A stretch of DNA of 64,000 nt from assembly GCF_009725995.1 (NCBI RefSeq), contig NZ_RCNS01000004.1, positions 558,001 through 622,000 on the forward strand. Reading direction: 5' to 3'. Under the pieces are notes generated by a model, which had not been told where the DNA came from, ran no database searches, and saw only the letters and a program-made list of their open reading frames with translations. The number at the start of each line of letters is the position of its first letter. Within the stretch, counting starts at the first letter, position 1. Both the position numbers and the translations under genes were made by a program. This document shows positions 30,716 through 40,608 of this stretch, one piece after another. Source of the stretch: Zobellia laminariae (lineage in GTDB: Bacteria; Bacteroidota; Bacteroidia; Flavobacteriales; Flavobacteriaceae).

Positions 30716-31642
30716 ATGAAACATTTCTCTATTTTACTATTTTTTCTAATTTGCCAAATAGGTTCTTCTCAATCTGTAGAGAAAATAGTTTTGGATGAGG
30801 AGGATGAAACTAGTGGTTACTATTTAGCTGTAGTACCAGCCGAAAATAAAGTTGAAGGCGTATTAATTTTGTTACCTGGTTTTGGACAGCAGGCCGAAAC
30901 TATTTTTCCCGAAACCAAACTTCATAAAGAAGCATATGAAAATAATATACTGACCATTGGTTTTGCTGCTGGTTCTAGGTTATTGCTAAATGAAGAAATT
31001 CAAGAGAAATTTACTAAGGTATTAAAGGATGTTGTAGAACGATTCTCTGTGGATAAGGAGAAGTTTGTTATGGGTGGATTCTCTGCCGGTGGCACCATTG
31101 CTTTAAGATATGTGGAATTGTGTTTAGAAACGCCCGAAAAATATCCTATTCAACCCAAAGGTGTATTTGTGGTTGATTCGCCAATAGATGTTTTCCGTTT
31201 GTGGGAAGGGTTTGAGGAGACTATAAAAAACGATAAATCAGAAATAGCGGTACAGGAAGCTAAATACGTAACTGAGCTGTTGACCACTAGATACGGTAAT
31301 CCTGCAGAAAATGTATCTACGTATGCTAAAATGAATCCTTTTTCTATGAATAGGGAATATGGAGAGCATGAAGTTCACTTAAAAAATATTGCTGTACGAA
31401 CATATCATGATGTGGATATTTCATGGCGATTACAGAATAGATACCAAAGTGCGAATAATCAAAATTTTATGGCAACCTCAGAGTTAATCAATAGGCTGCT
31501 TATTTTGGGTAATGAAAAGGCCGAGTTCATTCAAACATTGGGAACTGGTTACCGGAGCAATGGGGAAAGGCATCCTCATTCATGGTCAATTGTTGATGAA
31601 GCGGAGTGTATTGGGTGGGTTAAAAACATACTGGGTGAATAA
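30716..31642 (+). CDS. Secreted alpha/beta hydrolase
   Basis: The 308-residue protein has a signal peptide (ILLFFLICQIGSSQ). Nucleophile elbow GGFSAGGTIALRY; GVLILLPGFGQQ holds the oxyanion strand; a late His in HPHSWSIVDEAE. It is the esterase/lipase type of the fold, with no diagnostic subfamily motif. It stands alone after the alaS terminator. The substrate is unknown. Confidence 0.8.
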   Translation: MKHFSILLFFLICQIGSSQSVEKIVLDEEDETSGYYLAVVPAENKVEGVLILLPGFGQQAETIFPETKLHKEAYENNILTIGFAAGSRLLLNEEIQEKFTKVLKDVVERFSVDKEKFVMGGFSAGGTIALRYVELCLETPEKYPIQPKGVFVVDSPIDVFRLWEGFEETIKNDKSEIAVQEAKYVTELLTTRYGNPAENVSTYAKMNPFSMNREYGEHEVHLKNIAVRTYHDVDISWRLQNRYQSANNQNFMATSELINRLLILGNEKAEFIQTLGTGYRSNGERHPHSWSIVDEAECIGWVKNILGE

Positions 31643-31977
31643 GAAGTTGAGATGATTCAGATCTCAAACATCGTATGAGACTTTCAACTCAATTGCGAGT
31701 AAATTGATCAACGACTTAATCTTTCTTTTTTTTATTCAATTTGTAAATAAGCCAAATAAAGCCGACAACAAAATGAAGTAAAATAATGCCGGCAATAACA
31801 TAAATTAAAGTATTTGAGCTACCTCTCATTTTACATCTATATTAAATTACTTATCAAAAATAAGTATCAGATTGAAACAGTAATATGATATTAGTCAATA
31901 ACCTTGGCTAGTCTATTTTTAATTGTACTGTTAATGAAGATAAACTCGCTAAAGTTAAAAAGATGGCAGTTTAAATT
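31643..31977. other. Convergent region holding one short gene
   Basis: This 335 bp region lies between the hydrolase and the end of the sensor kinase. The only gene I see is the 37-residue membrane peptide at 31716-31829. Confidence 0.5.
31716..31829 (-). CDS. 37-residue single-pass membrane peptide
   Basis: The frame starts MRGSSNTLIYVIAGII, continues with a second hydrophobic stretch (LLHFVVGFIWLIYK) and ends in a Lys cluster and Asp. It has the layout of a genuine small inner-membrane protein with a positive-inside end. No function is known to me. Confidence 0.6.
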   Translation of the reverse strand: MRGSSNTLIYVIAGIILLHFVVGFIWLIYKLNKKKKD

Positions 31978-34900
31978 TTAAGTCCTAACTGAATACTCGC
32001 TACTTTTTTTAGCTTTTTTGGCTGCTATTTTCGCCTTTGGCAGGATAAGTTTAAAAGTAGTTCCTTTCCCTTTTCCTTCAGATTCTGCAATGATGGTTCC
32101 GCCATGTGAAACTGCAATTTTTTTAATCATATAAAGGCCCAAGCCCGTTCCTTTTACATTTTTGTGAAAACGTTCAAATGGTGTAAATAATTTTTCTAAA
32201 GCTCGCTCATCCATACCTGATCCATTATCACAGATTAAAAAGCTATTGGTGTCTCCGTTATCTACATATTTCACAGATATTATAGGATTTGGTTGGTCTC
32301 CCATATATTTGATAGCATTATCTAGGAAGTTGCTGAAAACTTGGGTTATTCTTTTGCGGTCTCCAAATATTTCAGGTAGGTCGTGAGCAATATTAAGTTC
32401 AATATTTTCTTTATTAAGTTTTCCCTTAATAAGATCCCTTGATAAATTCAATATTTCATAGGTGTTTAACACCTCATTTTTATTTTTTATTTTACCCAGT
32501 TTCGCAATTTTGGTGATGTCCGAAATCAATTCGTTCATGTTATCACAGGAAATATCTATCAAGCTTAAATATTCCTCAACAGTAGTAAAATCTTCTGACT
32601 CAATTGCCATTGGCACGAGACCGGCAATTCCTTTAATGTTGTTTAGCGGACTTTTTAAATCATGGGAAACGGCGAAGGTAAAACGTTGAATTTCCTTATT
32701 TTTTGATTTTAAATCATTTGCAGCTTCAATCAGTTTATTTTTTTGAAGCCTTAATTCTTTAGTGCGTTCTGCTACTTTTAGCACGAGTTTCCTTTGATTA
32801 TTTTTAATACTTCGTACTTTAAGATAGTAAGCAATATAAAAGACCAATAAAACTAGCACTACTAATAAAGAACGGAACCACCACGTTTTCCAATATGGAG
32901 GGGTAATGGTCATATGAAGATCCAATTCATTGTCTACCCAAACGCCGTCAGAATTAGTAGATTTAATTCGTAACGTATATTGTCCAGGATTCAGATTCGT
33001 ATAAGTAGCACTTGGGTTGTTTCCTACATAATTCCAGTCTTTTTCAAAACCATCTAGATAAAACGCATAATTCACACTTTCCGGACGACGAAAAGTAAGG
33101 GCTTTAAAATCAATATTAATAACAGATTGGTCGTAGTTAAGGGTTAGAGAATCTACTTGGCTAATATCCTTTTTTAAAACCCCAAAATCGTCATTAGGTA
33201 AAACGGATTTATTGAATATTTTTAGGTCTGATATAAATAAAGTAAGCTTATCTTTTTGTTTAGCAACGGCACTAGCGGTAAATATGTTAAACCCGTTTAC
33301 ACCTCCAAATATATACTCACCTTTACTAGTAATTAAAGATGAATTTGGATTAAATTGGTTAGCCTGTAGACCATCACCTATATCATAATCTATTGTGTTT
33401 CCTGTAGTTGTATTATACCTAATAATCCCTTCTTCCGTGCTTAACCATAAGCGTTTATTCTTATCGTCTATAATCTCCTTAATAGCATCATTTTTTAGTC
33501 CATCAGACTTTTTAAAGGCTTGGAATGAGTCGCTTTCAGGTATATATTTATTAAGCCCCCCTTGAGTACCTGCCCAAATTACATTCTCGCTATCTTGTAT
33601 AATGGAGTTGACAAAATTATTGCTTAAAGAATTTTTACTATGATAATGAGTGCTTTTCCAGGTGCCATTATTTTCTACCAATTTAATTAATCCAGAATTT
33701 AGACTGCCAATCCAAATATTACCTTCTCTGTCTTCATATATTCTATTTAACGAATTAATATCAGTGCCATCTAATTCGGAAGTAAGACTAATATTTTCAT
33801 GGCTATTTGTTTGTGGATTAAAAATTTGTACACCGGCAAAATAATTAATAATCCATATACGACCTTTCTTATCTTTTAAGAGATCAACTATGATATTTGA
33901 TTTCAAAAATGAATTTTGAGTGTTCAACTCTTCAAATTTCTTGCTTTCCGTGTTGAAAACGATAATACCGTTTGTCCATGTGCCAGCCCACAATTCATCC
34001 TTTTTTGTTTGCAGTATTGAAAGAACCACATCACTACCAAAATTTTTATCCTTTAACGAATAATGATCAAATGTATCTAAAGTTCTGTTCCAGCAATTTA
34101 ATCCCCCACCATCGGTTCCTATCCATATTTTTCCTTTCGCATCCTCATTAAAACAATTTACTAATTTATTACTCAAAGATTTAGAATTGAATGGATCAGA
34201 AGTAATGTGTTTGAATTTAAAGAATTCCGGGTCATAAAAATTGAGTCCGCTTTTGTAGGGAGCTACCCACATAACACCATTACGTGTGCATAAAAGAGAC
34301 CAAATAGAATTGCCGGAAATAGATTTTGGCTTGGATACGTTGTATTCTATGTGTTGTATGCGTTCTAAAGTATTGGTATAGATAAATAGGCCATTATTTT
34401 CTGTGCCTATCCATAATTCACCATTATTGTTCTTTGTTAAGGAACGTATGCTAAAGCCAGGGCTTACATCTTTTTTCTTGGTTAGAAACTCTAAAGAACT
34501 ATTTATCTTCAATTCTATTAGTTTTCCGCTAATAGTGCCCAATAAAAAGTCGTTTTTCTTTAATGGTATGGCAGTAACAATTTCATCTGTTTCCTGAAGT
34601 TTACTCAGGATATCCATTTCCTTGTTTATTACCAAAATATTATATGTAGAGATAACAAGCATGCGCTCATCGTCAAGAGGCATTACCTTAATAATTTTGT
34701 CAACCCTCCTGCTTTTAAGCTTTACATAGTCATCAGGAAGCTTAAAATGTTTTAAAGCCCCGGTTTCTGGTTGGTATCTAAATAATCCGTCTTTTTCTGT
34801 GCCTAACCATAAATAACCATTAAGTCTAGTTACCCATTGAAACCTTTTAGATTCGATTTTTTTTGCCTCATTTTTAAATGGGTAGGGTACGACAAGATTT

Positions 34901-35240
34901 AAACTCCGGTCATATAAACTTAAGCCATGGTTTGTACTAATTAATAGGTTTTCATTATCCTCGTATAAAGAAACTATGTATTCATGAGTAAGGCCCGTTA
35001 TACCATCTGTAGTTTTATTAAATATTTCAAAGTCTTTTCCATCATACCTATTCAGGCCATTTCTAGTTCCTATCCAAATAAAACCATAACTATCTTCTAA
35101 AAGAATGGTAGCTGTACTATGAGAAATTCCTTTTTCAATATGTTGAAAAGTAAGGGATTCTTTGTTTTGAGATTGAAGGGTGTGGAAGGAGAGAAAAAGA
35201 ATAAAAAGGTAAGAATCCTTAAGAAATATTTTAATACCAT
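31978..35240 (-). CDS. Propeller-sensor histidine kinase (true start obscured by a likely 1-base indel)
   Basis: Large membrane sensor. From the first in-frame ATG (34683) there are 901 residues, but the frame is open upstream to 35307 and encodes further propeller blades (GFIWIGTRNGLNRYDGKDF, YLWLGTEKDGLFRY), so that ATG is internal. An ATG at 35240 reads into a signal peptide if one base is added to the T run at 35229-35232, giving MVLKIFLKDSYLFILFLS and about 1087 residues. Order: signal, about 14 Reg_prop blades, Y_Y_Y domain (VNYAFYLDGFEKDWNYVGNN), membrane segment (LLVVLVLLVFYIAYYL), coiled coil, HisKA (FAVSHDLKSPLNNIKG), HATPase (NFLDNAIKYMG, DNGSGMDE, GTGLGLYMIKK). No receiver or DNA-binding domain follows and no response-regulator gene is adjacent, so its partner is elsewhere. 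It is divergent from the PD40 lipoprotein. Confidence 0.9.
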
Positions 35241-35493
35241 TTTTATTCTTTTGTAATATACTTGTTTTGAGCGCATTTAAAGGTAAGAAATTACTTCCAA
35301 ATAAAATTTAAAATTCTATTTTCAACTAGAATTACTAAAGGTCTTGGATTTTTTTTTGAATAAAAAATTAAAATTTAAGTAGGAAACTTAAAGTGAGTAT
35401 TTAATACGCCGTAATAAATTGTAATTAGGTATTTTTAAAGTTGAAAAAATCTAATATTTTGAGTAATAATTGAGATTCCAAGTTCAAATCATA
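35241..35493. other. Divergent region between sensor kinase and PD40 lipoprotein
   Basis: About 250 bp, very AT-rich, presumably holding both promoters. No gene and no clean -7 element is seen. Confidence 0.4.
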
Positions 35494-36672
35494 ATGATGA
35501 AAGTAATTCTTTCCTTTGTTTTTATTCTCGGGCTGATTAGTTGTAAACCGTTGACCAAATTACCTGATTATCTTGGGGAGACCTACCCTGAATCTGTTCC
35601 TGTAATTTTTGCACCGGGTATAGTTTCTGTTAAAGGCAGGTTAGAACATGGTATTTCCTTTACGCCTAATACAGAAGAATTAGCATTTGGAATACTAAGC
35701 AAGGATGAGTCTGGAAAGATATATTATGCTAAGAAAATTAATAAAAATTGGACTGAACCGGTGGTTTTTGAACCATTAAAAGATAAGAGTGTTTTTCTTC
35801 CCTACTTTTCACCAGATGGAAAATCCTTACTCTATGCGCAAAGTAAACCGGATACAGACAATACATATGTTACTGATATTTGGATGATTGAAAAAATGAA
35901 TGATAATTGGAGTTCACCAAAGAAAATACAAGCTCCAATAAGTTCTATGGGTAGGGAGGCCAATGCAAGTATGACCTATGATGGTACAATATATTTTTCA
36001 TCAAATAGAAATTGTGATGGTAAGCAAAATTGTTTCACCGCAGATTTATTTTGCTCAAAACTAATTAATACTGAGTATAGAAGTGTAGAAGCGATTTCTG
36101 AATTTGTTTCTCCAAATGATGAGGAAAGTGTATTCATTTCTCCAAGGGAAGAATACATCATATTCTGTAGATATACCAATAATGAAACCTTAATGGATTT
36201 ATATATAAGTTATCGCGACCATGATAATAACTGGACAGAACCTAAAATTCTTGACTCTACCATAAATTCAAAAGAAGGGGATAGGAGACCATTTGTTACC
36301 ATTGATAATAAATTTTTGTTTTTTACCCGACTTCAAATTGAAGAAAAGGGATTAACTGAATCTGATATTTTTTGGGTAAATACATCAAAGGTTTTTAAAC
36401 CTTTTGTTTATAAGCCACTTCCTGATACTGTAGTACAGCTTGGTGATAAGTTTGAATTTGAGGTTCCTGAAGATTATTTTAAAGATATTGATGATAACCA
36501 AGTAGCTTTGAGTATTAACCAAGCTGAATTTAGTTGGTTAATGTTTGATAGTAAAAGCATGAAGATATCCGGTTTGCCTATTCTTTCGGGAGATTTTGAA
36601 TTGACTTTTACTGCAGTTGATAAACATTTAAATACCACTGAGGATAAGATTATTATAACTGTAATGAAATAG
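35494..36672 (+). CDS. PD40/TolB-like propeller lipoprotein with C-terminal Ig-like domain
   Basis: The 392-residue protein starts at the ATG pair 35494/35497, giving lipobox Cys17 (FILGLISCKP). A frame extension to a TTG at 35470 spoils the signal. WD40-like PD40 repeats: FTPNTEELAFGIL, FSPDGKSLLYAQSK, MTYDGTIYFSSNRN, ISPREEYIIFCRYT, VTIDNKFLFFTRL. The last 90 residues look like a cadherin/He_PIG-type Ig domain (ISGLPILSGDFELTFTAVD). Such proteins are extracellular or periplasmic and of unknown role. The gene is divergent from a propeller sensor kinase. Confidence 0.78.
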   Translation: MMKVILSFVFILGLISCKPLTKLPDYLGETYPESVPVIFAPGIVSVKGRLEHGISFTPNTEELAFGILSKDESGKIYYAKKINKNWTEPVVFEPLKDKSVFLPYFSPDGKSLLYAQSKPDTDNTYVTDIWMIEKMNDNWSSPKKIQAPISSMGREANASMTYDGTIYFSSNRNCDGKQNCFTADLFCSKLINTEYRSVEAISEFVSPNDEESVFISPREEYIIFCRYTNNETLMDLYISYRDHDNNWTEPKILDSTINSKEGDRRPFVTIDNKFLFFTRLQIEEKGLTESDIFWVNTSKVFKPFVYKPLPDTVVQLGDKFEFEVPEDYFKDIDDNQVALSINQAEFSWLMFDSKSMKISGLPILSGDFELTFTAVDKHLNTTEDKIIITVMK

Positions 36673-36817
36673 GGATGTATACTTGTCTTAATGAAAGAAC
36701 ATCCTGATTATTCCTTAAAGGATATTGCTTTTGGAGAGGCAGATTAGAAGATGTTTTCTCCATTATACTTAGGTATTGGACCAATTGGAATATTAATACT
36801 ATTAATGGAATTAAATC

Positions 36818-37657
36818 ATGAAGTACCTTGTATTTATTTTTGTCTTATTCGCAAGTTGCACAGGGGCTGGAGAATCGCAAATTGAAAAGGAACAAACGCC
36901 ACTTACCACACAAGATTCCTTAAAAATTGAAAACTATGTAGAAAAGGCATATAAGTCGGGTTTGAACTATCAGAAGTACCTTGACTCCGTTTTACTGATT
37001 AAACCAGATTCGGCTTATTTTTGGCAACAAAAGGCGATGCCTCTGTATAAAGCAAGAAAATATTCCGTTGGAAAACCATTTTTGAAAAAGGCAGCTGATT
37101 TAGACCCTCAGAACTTTTTGAGTTATAGTGCTTTTATGAAGTGTCTGTTTTCAAAAGAATATGAGGAGTCCATAGAGGAATTTATGGATATGAAAGAAAG
37201 GTTTGGTGATTCGTACGTAATGGATCATACTTACAATTTTTATATTGCTCTTGATTATCTGCAGTTAAACCGTTTTGATGAAGCCAAGGCATTTCTTATA
37301 AAAAGTAAAGAGCAACAATTAAAGGATTTTCCTGAGGACCCACCGTACGAAGCTTGCCATTATATGGATTGGTTTTATCTGGGAATCGCAGAAATGGAAC
37401 TTAATAACTATGCGGAAGCCGTAAAAATGTTTGATACTTCTTTACTTGTTTATACTAACTTTGCCGATGCCATGTACTATAAGGCTTTTTGTATGAAGCG
37501 GCTGGGGAAAATAGATGATGCTAAGATATTATTTGAGGAGGCAATTAAGAATAAGGAAAATACAATAAACGAAGACCAGGTGTTCTACGAGATTTATCCA
37601 TATCAGGTATTTCATCGATTAAGTTCATTTTCTAGACAGCAACCACACACCCAATGA
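36818..37657 (+). CDS. TPR-repeat lipoprotein
   Basis: The 279-residue protein has lipobox Cys14 (VLFASCTG) and about five TPR-like helices (YFWQQKAMPLYKARKYSVGK, YLGIAEMELNNYAEAVKMFD, ADAMYYKAFCMKRLGKIDDA). It is probably a scaffold in the periplasm. Its stop overlaps the GSCFA start by 4 bases (ATGA), so the two are coupled. Confidence 0.85.
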   Translation: MKYLVFIFVLFASCTGAGESQIEKEQTPLTTQDSLKIENYVEKAYKSGLNYQKYLDSVLLIKPDSAYFWQQKAMPLYKARKYSVGKPFLKKAADLDPQNFLSYSAFMKCLFSKEYEESIEEFMDMKERFGDSYVMDHTYNFYIALDYLQLNRFDEAKAFLIKSKEQQLKDFPEDPPYEACHYMDWFYLGIAEMELNNYAEAVKMFDTSLLVYTNFADAMYYKAFCMKRLGKIDDAKILFEEAIKNKENTINEDQVFYEIYPYQVFHRLSSFSRQQPHTQ

Positions 37658-38610
37658 CAATAAAACTACAAACCCAAATACCTTTACAAAAGGCCCAAAA
37701 CCAAATTGATTATGATAGTCGGTTGGTTTTATTGGGTTCTTGTTTTTCAGAAAATATAGGGCAAAAGTTCGGTTACTTCAAGTTTCGGGCACTTCAGAAT
37801 CCGTTTGGTATTTTGTTTCACCCCTTGGCGATAGAGAATTTGGTATCTCGTGCAGTTTTACAAAAAGGGTATACTGAGGATGATGTTTTTTATCACAATG
37901 AACGCTGGCAATGCTATGATGCCCATTCAGATTTAAGTTCCGTTTCTAAAGAAGAGTTACTGATATCGTTTAATAATGGAATTAAAAATACAGCCGCACA
38001 TCTTGCTAATGCAACTCACATTTGTATAACCCTTGGTACGGCTTGGGTGTATCGTCATTTGGAAACGGAAGCTGTGGTGGCCAACTGTCACAAGGTCCCG
38101 GAAAAGCAGTTCTCTAAGGAACTATTGGGGATTGAGGATATTGTCTCAAGCTTAACTAACATTATAGTAGCTGTTCAATCTATAAACCCTAGTGTGCAAT
38201 TTATCTTAACTGTATCTCCTGTGAGGCATATAAAAGACGGGTTTGTAGAAAACCAACGTAGTAAGGCGCATTTGATAGCAGCCATACACGAGGTTGTAGA
38301 GGGCTCTAATTTAAAGGCAGACTACTTTCCTTCATACGAGTTACAAATGGATGAGCTGCGTGATTATCGTTTTTATAAGGAGGATATGGTACATCCTAGT
38401 CAATTGGCGGTTGATTATATTTGGGAGAAGTTTAAATTGGTATGGATTACAGAAGAAGCTCAAAAATCTATGTTACAGATTGATGCCATTCAAAAAGGAC
38501 TTCATCATAGACCATTTCACCCAGACTCAGAGCAGCATTTAAAATTCCTGAAGTCATTGGAACTTAAAATGGCAAACGTTCAAAAGCAGTTTCCGTTTAT
38601 AGAATTTTAG
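37654..38610 (+). CDS. GSCFA-domain protein
   Basis: The 318-residue cytoplasmic-looking protein bears the family's name motif in VLLGSCFSENIGQKF (about 31-45). ALQNPFGILFHPLAI, THICITLGTAWVY and FILTVSPVRHIKDGF follow, and the C-terminal part has EDMVHPSQLAVDYIWEKF. The fold resembles SGNH/GDSL hydrolases, with the GSCFS Ser and the HPS His in catalytic-like places. No substrate is known. It is coupled to the TPR lipoprotein. Confidence 0.9.
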   Translation: MTIKLQTQIPLQKAQNQIDYDSRLVLLGSCFSENIGQKFGYFKFRALQNPFGILFHPLAIENLVSRAVLQKGYTEDDVFYHNERWQCYDAHSDLSSVSKEELLISFNNGIKNTAAHLANATHICITLGTAWVYRHLETEAVVANCHKVPEKQFSKELLGIEDIVSSLTNIIVAVQSINPSVQFILTVSPVRHIKDGFVENQRSKAHLIAAIHEVVEGSNLKADYFPSYELQMDELRDYRFYKEDMVHPSQLAVDYIWEKFKLVWITEEAQKSMLQIDAIQKGLHHRPFHPDSEQHLKFLKSLELKMANVQKQFPFIEF

Positions 38611-38680
38611 AATACTGGTTCAAGCAATTAGATTCTTCTCTCTGTTTCGTCAATTTCAATATGTATTGTAACTTCATCTT

Positions 38681-39294
38681 ATGAAAAAAGTATTTGTAGG
38701 GGTTCTTATAACCTTGGCAGTAGTTTTGGTGTTCCGTTCGTGTGCTGAGGATAAGGAAGAGAAATCTATCCTTGAAGAAAACAGCATGCTTATACAAACG
38801 CAAATAGATAACGTAAGTAAGTTAATTGTTACAGAAGGCCATTTTGCCGAAGTGTATAATTACAAAGATTCTAAAATGCTTTTTGGGCCTTTTATATCCG
38901 CAGAAAAAAAGCACTGGTTGTCGTTAATGCAGATGTTACCATTGCTTACGATTTAAGTAAGATAGATTTTGAGTTAGATGAGTCCAGTAAAACCTTGCGC
39001 ATCAAAAGCATACCGGAACCGGAAGTGAAAATTAGTCCTGATTTTGAATATTATGATGTTAGCTCAGACTACCTGAATATGTTTGAAGCGAGCGACTATA
39101 ATAAAATCAAGAAAAATGTAAATGCTTCGCTTATGAAAAAGGTAGAAGCATCTGCATTAAAAACTAATGCTGAAAATCGCTTGATAAGTGAGTTGCAGAA
39201 ATTTTATATTCTTACGAACTCATTGGGGTGGACACTGGTCTATAATGATAAAACCGTAAACCAGGATTTACCTGAAGTACTTTTTAAAGAGTAG
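38681..39294 (+). pseudogene. DUF4230 protein gene interrupted by a one-base frameshift
   Basis: Two partial frames make one DUF4230 protein. The first (38681) encodes a membrane anchor (VFVGVLITLAVVLVFRSC) and reads to LFGPFISAEKK before going out of frame. Adding one A to the seven-A run at 38884-38890 continues as ALVVVNADVTIAYDLSKIDF and then joins IKSIPEPEVKISPDFEYYDV to the stop at 39294, giving 204 residues. The repaired length and content match the family. It may be a sequencing error, a true mutation or a phase-variable tract. Confidence 0.85.
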
Positions 39295-39311
39295 AGAGGG
39301 CGCGTGAAATC

Positions 39312-40568
39312 TTACTTTGCAAAAGTTTCGGCCCAAGCAATGTACTGATCCCAATCATAATCGGTAACATCGTGTTTTCCACTTCTCATATGATATGCGA
39401 GGGTCTGTTTAATAGGAAGATTAACTTCTTGCACATCGGTTAAAGAAACTCCTTTTTTATCATATAACTCGTATACTTTAGTGGCATACTGCGCAGATAG
39501 AAATTCTCCTTTTGGATCGGCCCATTCATCCTCAACTGCACTTGCAATGTATAAAGGTCTTGGAGCAATAAGGGCTAATAGTTCATGTTGGTCCACAGGT
39601 AACATTTCTTCTTTATTACTGTATTTTTTGAAACTCTCAGAAAACCAATGGGGAAATGATGTATTGATTTGACCAATGGTTTCTCCAAACTTGCGTTTTG
39701 ATAATGCAGCACCACCACAACCAGAATTATTACTAATAACACCAGAAAAACGGGGGTCTGTTGCTCCTGCCCAAAGAGCTGCTTTTCCCAATCTAGAATG
39801 CCCAAAAACGATAACATTAGATATATTGGTATCATTCTCAAGATAATCCATGGCACGGCTAAGACCATAGGCCCACGCGGCAATACTGCCCCATTCGTTG
39901 GTTTTTGGCTTGGTCTGACCTTCTTCGTAAAACAAACTATGCAATCCGTCTGAAAAATCGTTCTTGTCTGGATCTATTTCGCCATAATAAACAGTGGCTA
40001 TTCCATAACCGTTATCCAACATTTTATCTATAGCCCAACGGTTCATTCGTACGCCTCGCGAAGCTTCTGTAGCTTTGTTGTTACTAATTTTTAAATCTTC
40101 ATTATTTCCACTCCATGCTTCTGTAATAATAACTTTTGGGTCATCTATTACAGTGTGATTACCATAAAAATTGTAGCCTAGAAATACAGGTGCATTTTCA
40201 TTCCCGATAGGAAGGTAAAGAAGGATATTGAAATTTAACGAACGGTTGTTCTTCTTCAAGCCTACGGCAATTTGCTTTCGTTGTGCTTTCCCGCCTAATG
40301 CATTATTGTCTTGTTCTATAACCTTAAACGAATACTCATCTAATAGAGCAGGTACTTTGCCATAAATCTGCTTTTCAAAAAACTGATAGATTTCTAACTT
40401 TCCGTTTTCTTCCCATTGCTTACTATCTGTAATAGCATCTCCTCCAAAAGTGGTAAGCGGATCAGGAACTAAATATTTAGGGACTTTGGTTTCATCATAA
40501 TTGGCTTCCGGCTGTGCCGCAAGTGCAGATGTTATCAGTGCAAAAGTTAGAAGAAGTAGTGGTTTCAC
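39312..40568 (-). CDS. CE15-like glucuronoyl esterase
   Basis: The 418-residue secreted protein (signal LLLLTFALITSALAAQ) belongs to carbohydrate esterase family 15, which cuts ester links between glucuronoyl residues and alcohols, as in lignin-carbohydrate complexes or algal polymers. Nucleophile Ser258 in VFGHSRLGKAALWAGA; the acid is probably Glu in ASAVEDEWADPKGEF; the His is in RSGKHDVTDYDW. NNSGCGGAALSKRKFGE is a family segment. It is a single gene, not in a polysaccharide locus. Confidence 0.85.
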   Translation of the reverse strand: MKPLLLLTFALITSALAAQPEANYDETKVPKYLVPDPLTTFGGDAITDSKQWEENGKLEIYQFFEKQIYGKVPALLDEYSFKVIEQDNNALGGKAQRKQIAVGLKKNNRSLNFNILLYLPIGNENAPVFLGYNFYGNHTVIDDPKVIITEAWSGNNEDLKISNNKATEASRGVRMNRWAIDKMLDNGYGIATVYYGEIDPDKNDFSDGLHSLFYEEGQTKPKTNEWGSIAAWAYGLSRAMDYLENDTNISNVIVFGHSRLGKAALWAGATDPRFSGVISNNSGCGGAALSKRKFGETIGQINTSFPHWFSESFKKYSNKEEMLPVDQHELLALIAPRPLYIASAVEDEWADPKGEFLSAQYATKVYELYDKKGVSLTDVQEVNLPIKQTLAYHMRSGKHDVTDYDWDQYIAWAETFAK

Positions 40569-40608
40569 GGTTGGTTGGTTGTTTGGGTTACTTAAGAAAT
40601 TGCTGGTT

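Noticed and set aside
36690..36750. An 18-codon frame resembling the IA-x-x-x-GF part of an AraC helix-turn-helix
   Set aside because: Too short, no flanking homology visible, and its end is abrupt.
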